Assembly (NCBI GenBank): GCA_051252075.1
Contig: JBPOFU010000006.1
Location: 1 to 64,000, forward strand
DNA: 64,000 nt
Reading direction: 5' to 3'
Source: Oceanococcus sp051252075
Lineage (GTDB): Bacteria; Pseudomonadota; Gammaproteobacteria; Nevskiales; Oceanococcaceae
In this document: in pieces, positions 60,288 through 64,000 of the stretch
Layout: each line of letters begins with the position of its first letter
Position numbering within the stretch: position 1 is the stretch's first letter
Program-made: the position numbers and the translations under genes
The notes under the pieces: model-generated
Database searches by the model: none
Told to the model about the DNA's origin: nothing
What the model saw: the letters and a program-made list of their open reading frames with translations, nothing else

Positions 60288-61847
60288 ATGTCTGTCGCCC
60301 TGGTTAAGTCGAGCTCCGTTGTTGGCGGCATGACGCTGATATCGCGATTCTTGGGGTTTGCCCGCGACATGCTGTTGGCCATACTTTTTGGGGCCTCTGC
60401 CAGCATGGACGCCTTTTTGGTGGCCTTCAAAATCCCCAATTTTATGCGCCGTCTCTTTGCCGAAGGAGCTTTTGCACAGTCATTTGTTCCTGTGTTGGCA
60501 GCAACCAAGCAAGAGGCGAGTCACGAGGAAGTGCGTCAATTGGTGGCCGAAGTTTCCGGTACCTTGGCGGGTGTGCTGAGCGTGCTAACGATCATTGGGG
60601 TTGTTGCTGCGCCCGCTTTGATTTTTTTGTTTGCTCCTGGCTTTGTCGATGAGGCTAGTAAGTTCGAGCTCGCCGGCAGCATGTTGCGCATTACATTTCC
60701 GTATTTGTTTTTTATCGCGCTCACGGCCTTGGCTGCGTCCGTGCTCAATACTTATGGGCAGTTCGCGTTGCCCGCGGTTGCTCCGGCACTATTAAACGTA
60801 TCGTTGATAGCATGTGCCGTGTGGTTGGCGCCCCATCTAGAGCGTCCGATCATGGCGCTGGCCATAGGGGTGTTTATTGCTGGCGTGGCCCAATTGCTGG
60901 TGCTATTGCCAGCAGTGGCGCGCTTGGGCTTGCTGCCGCGCCCGCGCTGGGCTTGGGCCAGCGAACGCGTTAGGCGCATTATGCGATTGATGTTGCCGAT
61001 AATTTTTGGCTCCAGTGTGGCGCAAATCGCTTTGTTGCTGGATACGATATTGGCGTCTTTGCTGATCTCAGGTAGCGTGAGTTGGCTTTACTACGCTGAT
61101 CGCTTGATGGAGTTCCCTTTGGGAATATTCAGCATTGCGATTGCAACCGTCATATTGCCGGCTTTGTCGCGAAATCACGCAGCAAATGATGCGCAGGCGT
61201 TTAGTCGAACTTTGGATTGGGCTTTGCAGCTGATTTTGCTGGTATGTTTGCCCAGTGCGGTAGGGCTGTTTTTGCTGGCTGGCCCGGTGCTAACCACATT
61301 GTTCCAATATGCTGCATTTACGCCGCATGATGTGGTCATGAGTGGCTACAGTTTGATGGCGTATGCCTTTGGCCTATTGGGCTTCAGTCTCGTCAAAATC
61401 GCAGCGCCAGCATATTTCGCGCGTCAAGATACCAGGACGCCGGTCGTCATTGGGATCAAGGCATTGTTGATAGGGATGAGTTTTAATCTCATCGGGGTGC
61501 TGGTGGCACTGCATTTGCAGTGGAAAGCCCCGCACCTAGTGTTAGCGATTGGTACTTCGCTGGGAGCGTTTGTGAATGCCGGTTTATTGTTACGTGGTCT
61601 GAAGCGGTCGGGTGTTTATCGTAGTGAATGTTCATGGGGACGAGTTTGTGGGCAATACCTCATTGCCTCCATGCTGATGGCTGCTGTTTTATGGGGGCTG
61701 AATCCAACGCAAGGCTGGTGGTTTGAGGCCGGAGCGCTGGAGCGTGGTGTGCGCTTACTTGGCATTATTTTAGCTGGCGTGGGGACCTATTTTTTCGCCT
61801 TGCTTGCACTTGGCTTGCGGCCCAAACATTTGAGTGGAGTGCAGTAG
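60288..61847 (+). CDS. murJ: Lipid II flippase MurJ
   Basis: Flips the peptidoglycan precursor lipid II across the inner membrane. A 519-residue polytopic protein with about 14 hydrophobic helices, starting SVALVKSSSVVGGMTLISR, with the conserved Arg-rich RDMLLA and NFMRRLFAEGAFAQSFVP. ATG 60288 is preferred to TTG 60285. It is divergent from rpsT; its stop overlaps ribF. Confidence 0.96.
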   Translation: MSVALVKSSSVVGGMTLISRFLGFARDMLLAILFGASASMDAFLVAFKIPNFMRRLFAEGAFAQSFVPVLAATKQEASHEEVRQLVAEVSGTLAGVLSVLTIIGVVAAPALIFLFAPGFVDEASKFELAGSMLRITFPYLFFIALTALAASVLNTYGQFALPAVAPALLNVSLIACAVWLAPHLERPIMALAIGVFIAGVAQLLVLLPAVARLGLLPRPRWAWASERVRRIMRLMLPIIFGSSVAQIALLLDTILASLLISGSVSWLYYADRLMEFPLGIFSIAIATVILPALSRNHAANDAQAFSRTLDWALQLILLVCLPSAVGLFLLAGPVLTTLFQYAAFTPHDVVMSGYSLMAYAFGLLGFSLVKIAAPAYFARQDTRTPVVIGIKALLIGMSFNLIGVLVALHLQWKAPHLVLAIGTSLGAFVNAGLLLRGLKRSGVYRSECSWGRVCGQYLIASMLMAAVLWGLNPTQGWWFEAGALERGVRLLGIILAGVGTYFFALLALGLRPKHLSGVQ

Positions 61848-62770
61848 TGACAATGCGTGTCATTCGAGGATTGCACAATATTCGTTCGCAAGATCAAGGA
61901 GGGGTGCTAACTTTTGGCAACTTCGATGGTGTGCATTGTGGGCATCAGGCGCTGATTAAAACCCTGAAAGGCATTGCGCCACAACAACGCAGTACTGTGG
62001 TTTGTTTTGAGCCGCAACCCATGGAGTTCCTTCGTCCCAATGAAGCGCCTGTGCGCTTGCAGCGATTGTCAGAAAAGCTGCGTTTTTTGGCGAAGTGTGA
62101 ATTGGACCAGGTTTTGGTTTTGCCTTTCAATCGCGCCTTGGCGCAGATGCCGGCAGAGCAATTCGTTTCCAAGGTTTTGATCGGCGGCATGCAGGCTACA
62201 GCCGTGGTCGTGGGCGATGATTGGCGGTTTGGTTATCAGCGCCGTGGCGATGTGGCGCTGCTGCGCCGCATGGGTCAGCACTCGGGTTTTGCAGTGCATC
62301 AGCTTGATACCTTGATGGTGCAAGAGGGCCGCGTGAGCAGCACACGTGTGCGAGGAGCTTTAGATGAAGGTGACCTCAGTTTGGTAAGCCACTGCTTAGG
62401 GCGCAGATTTCGCATCAGAGGGCGTGTGGTACACGGGCAGAAATTAGGCAGAAAATTGGGCGCACCCACAGCTAATATCGGCTTGGCCTTTGCCAGCCCA
62501 CTGCGGCATGGGGTGTATTGTGTGCGTCTTAACGGCCAGCCGGCGGTTGCAAATATCGGGGTTCGCCCCACATTGAATGAATCCATAGGCGAACATTTAG
62601 AAGTGCATCTACTGCAAGGTAATCACGAGCTTTACGGGAAAATGGTGGTCGTTGAATTCGAACGCTTTATCAGGCCTGAGCAAGCTTTCGCAGACTTGAC
62701 CGAGTTAAAGGCAGCCATTGCTCAAGATGTCGCTGTGGCTAAACAATATTTTGAACAGGAACCGGTGTGA
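61847..62770 (+). CDS. ribF: Bifunctional riboflavin kinase / FAD synthetase
   Basis: Makes FMN then FAD. N-terminal FMN adenylyltransferase domain with FGNFDGVHCGHQAL and GDDWRFGYQRRGD; C-terminal riboflavin kinase domain with GRKLGAPTANIGL and GVYCVRLNG. GTG 61847 has GGAG seven bases upstream and overlaps the murJ stop; ATG 61853 is an alternative. It has 307 residues. The next gene is lspA, overlapping by four bases, so ileS, normally between them, is missing. Confidence 0.96.
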   Translation: MTMRVIRGLHNIRSQDQGGVLTFGNFDGVHCGHQALIKTLKGIAPQQRSTVVCFEPQPMEFLRPNEAPVRLQRLSEKLRFLAKCELDQVLVLPFNRALAQMPAEQFVSKVLIGGMQATAVVVGDDWRFGYQRRGDVALLRRMGQHSGFAVHQLDTLMVQEGRVSSTRVRGALDEGDLSLVSHCLGRRFRIRGRVVHGQKLGRKLGAPTANIGLAFASPLRHGVYCVRLNGQPAVANIGVRPTLNESIGEHLEVHLLQGNHELYGKMVVVEFERFIRPEQAFADLTELKAAIAQDVAVAKQYFEQEPV

Positions 62771-63273
62771 AAATTCGCTTTAGCAACCCCTACTGGCTTT
62801 GGTTATCACTGGTGACCATAGTGCTCGATCAGGTGACTAAACAACTGATTATTAATAATCTGCAGTGGTACGACGTAGTACCTGTAAGTAACAATCTGAA
62901 TATTACCTATCTGCGTAATACTGGCGCAGCGTTTTCCAGTTTTAGTCAGCTACCACCGTGGTCCTTTGTGGTGCTGGGGGCTGGAGTCAGTATCGGCATA
63001 CTGGTTTGGCTACGCCGTCACCTTTTTGGCCAGCAACTGGTCGCTGTTGCCATGTGCCTCATCTTGGGTGGGGCCTTGGGCAATGTCATTGACCGCATAC
63101 GTCATGGATTCGTCGTCGATTTTGTAGATGTACATATTGGTCAGTGGCATTACGCGGCCTTTAATGTCGCTGATATGGCTATTTCAGCGGGCGCAGCATT
63201 GCTGATATTAGACATGCTGTTGGACTGGAAGCGTTCGCGCTCCGTTGCCGCAGGAGGAAAAAATGCAAATTAA
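62767..63273 (+). CDS. lspA: Lipoprotein signal peptidase II
   Basis: Cleaves prolipoproteins after lipid attachment. A 168-residue protein with four membrane helices. Catalytic aspartates are in GNVIDRIRHGFVVDF and AAFNVADMAIS; RNTGAAFS is the other conserved box. GTG 62767 overlaps the ribF stop (GTGTGA). It overlaps the ispH start by 11 bases; fkpB, found here in E. coli, is absent. It would process the three lipoproteins in this window. Confidence 0.97.
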   Translation: MKIRFSNPYWLWLSLVTIVLDQVTKQLIINNLQWYDVVPVSNNLNITYLRNTGAAFSSFSQLPPWSFVVLGAGVSIGILVWLRRHLFGQQLVAVAMCLILGGALGNVIDRIRHGFVVDFVDVHIGQWHYAAFNVADMAISAGAALLILDMLLDWKRSRSVAAGGKNAN

Positions 63274-64000
63274 GTTGGCGAACCCACGTGGTTTTTGTGC
63301 CGGTGTCGATCGTGCCATTGAAATTGTTGAGCGGGCATTGGATCGATTGGATCCCCCGATATATGTGCGACATGAGGTCGTTCACAATCGGTTTGTAGTC
63401 GATAACTTAAAGGCAAAGGGTGCGATCTTCGTTGAAGAGGTCTCCGATATCCCTGCAGGCGCGACCTGCATATTCTCAGCCCACGGCGTATCAAAGCAAG
63501 TGAGAATCGATGCAAAGGCCAGAGGTCTGGCGGTTTTTGACGCGACCTGCCCGCTGGTCACTAAAGTGCACGTAGAAGTGTTGCGCTATTCCCGCGAGGG
63601 GCGCGATGTGGTTTTAATAGGCCATGCAGGGCACCCTGAAGTGGAGGGCACTATGGGGCAATTCGATTTGAGTCACGGTGCCAAAGTGCATTTGGTCGAA
63701 AAGCCAGATGACGTGGCCAGCTTGGATGTTAGCGACCCAGATCGCTTGGCCTATGTGACCCAGACCACTTTGTCGGTGGATGACACTGCGGTCGTTATCC
63801 AAACGCTGCGTCAGCGTTTCCCGAATATTATCGGTCCTCGCAAAGATGACATTTGCTATGCCACGCAGAACCGCCAAGACGCTGTGCGCGGATTGGCTCA
63901 ACAGTGTGATGTGGTGCTTGTTGTGGGTTCAACCAACAGCTCCAATTCCAACCGTTTACGCGAACTTGCTGAATTACAAGGCGCGAATGCTTACTTAATA
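63263..64000 (+). CDS. ispH: 4-hydroxy-3-methylbut-2-enyl diphosphate reductase (3' truncated)
   Basis: Last step of the MEP isoprenoid pathway; a [4Fe-4S] enzyme. 246 residues are visible before the window ends, out of about 310 expected. Three cluster cysteines are present: Cys12 (GFCAGVDRA), one in FDATCPLVTKVH and one in DDICYATQNRQ. The ATG at 63263 has a strong AGGAGG site. It overlaps lspA. Confidence 0.96.
   Translation, partial: MQIKLANPRGFCAGVDRAIEIVERALDRLDPPIYVRHEVVHNRFVVDNLKAKGAIFVEEVSDIPAGATCIFSAHGVSKQVRIDAKARGLAVFDATCPLVTKVHVEVLRYSREGRDVVLIGHAGHPEVEGTMGQFDLSHGAKVHLVEKPDDVASLDVSDPDRLAYVTQTTLSVDDTAVVIQTLRQRFPNIIGPRKDDICYATQNRQDAVRGLAQQCDVVLVVGSTNSSNSNRLRELAELQGANAYLI

Overview
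The window is a gene-dense stretch of a free-living gammaproteobacterial chromosome outside the enteric group. Several blocks keep the order known from Pseudomonas and, in part, E. coli: mcp-cheR-cheD-cheB; pcnB-folK-panB-panC-panD-pgi; queG / nnr-tsaE-amiB-mutL-miaA-hfq-hflX-hflK-hflC-DUF2065-hisZ-purA; rnr-rlmB-rpsF-rpsR-rplI-dnaB; ffh-rpsP-rimM-trmD-rplS; ispB / rplU-rpmA-obgE-proB; rpsT / murJ-ribF-lspA-ispH. Having hisZ before purA and no priB between rpsF and rpsR fits a non-enteric gammaproteobacterium. The species cannot be named from this window. There is no phage, insertion sequence or CRISPR array.

Layout. 1-6645: the end of a Che2-type chemotaxis operon. It holds a receptor with at least four tandem Aer2-like PAS domains (cut by the left edge), cheR, cheD, cheB and a second small membrane receptor. 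6718-12427: poly(A) polymerase, HPPK, the pantothenate genes and pgi. 12432-25803: tRNA and cell-wall maintenance, mismatch repair, Hfq and the HflKC complex, then hisZ and purA. 25927-32429: tRNA-Leu, RNase R, an OmpA-type lipoprotein, RlmB, a ribosomal protein operon and dnaB. 32443-36486: a minus-strand operon for a CHASE2 Ser/Thr kinase, a PP2C phosphatase and an FHA protein. 36566-43573: radA, a CNNM/CBS protein, a CcsA-like protein, ffh and the rpsP operon. 43788-52084: htpG and clpB, each behind a good sigma-32 promoter, flanking two divergent lipoprotein genes that are the most accessory-looking part of the window. 52224-55721: small unknown genes, tRNA-Arg, a lipase-like hydrolase and an AgmX-type membrane protein. 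55920-64000: housekeeping, ending in a truncated ispH.

Points that stand out: the near-identical PAS array; pcnB, which appears to start at AUU as in E. coli; the kinase-phosphatase-FHA module; an inverted repeat whose arm contains the clpB start codon; a 96-bp inverted-repeat element between the two lipoprotein genes; a terminator ending a few bases before the obgE start; and the absence of ileS and fkpB from the ribF-lspA-ispH cluster. All motif and promoter calls were made by eye.
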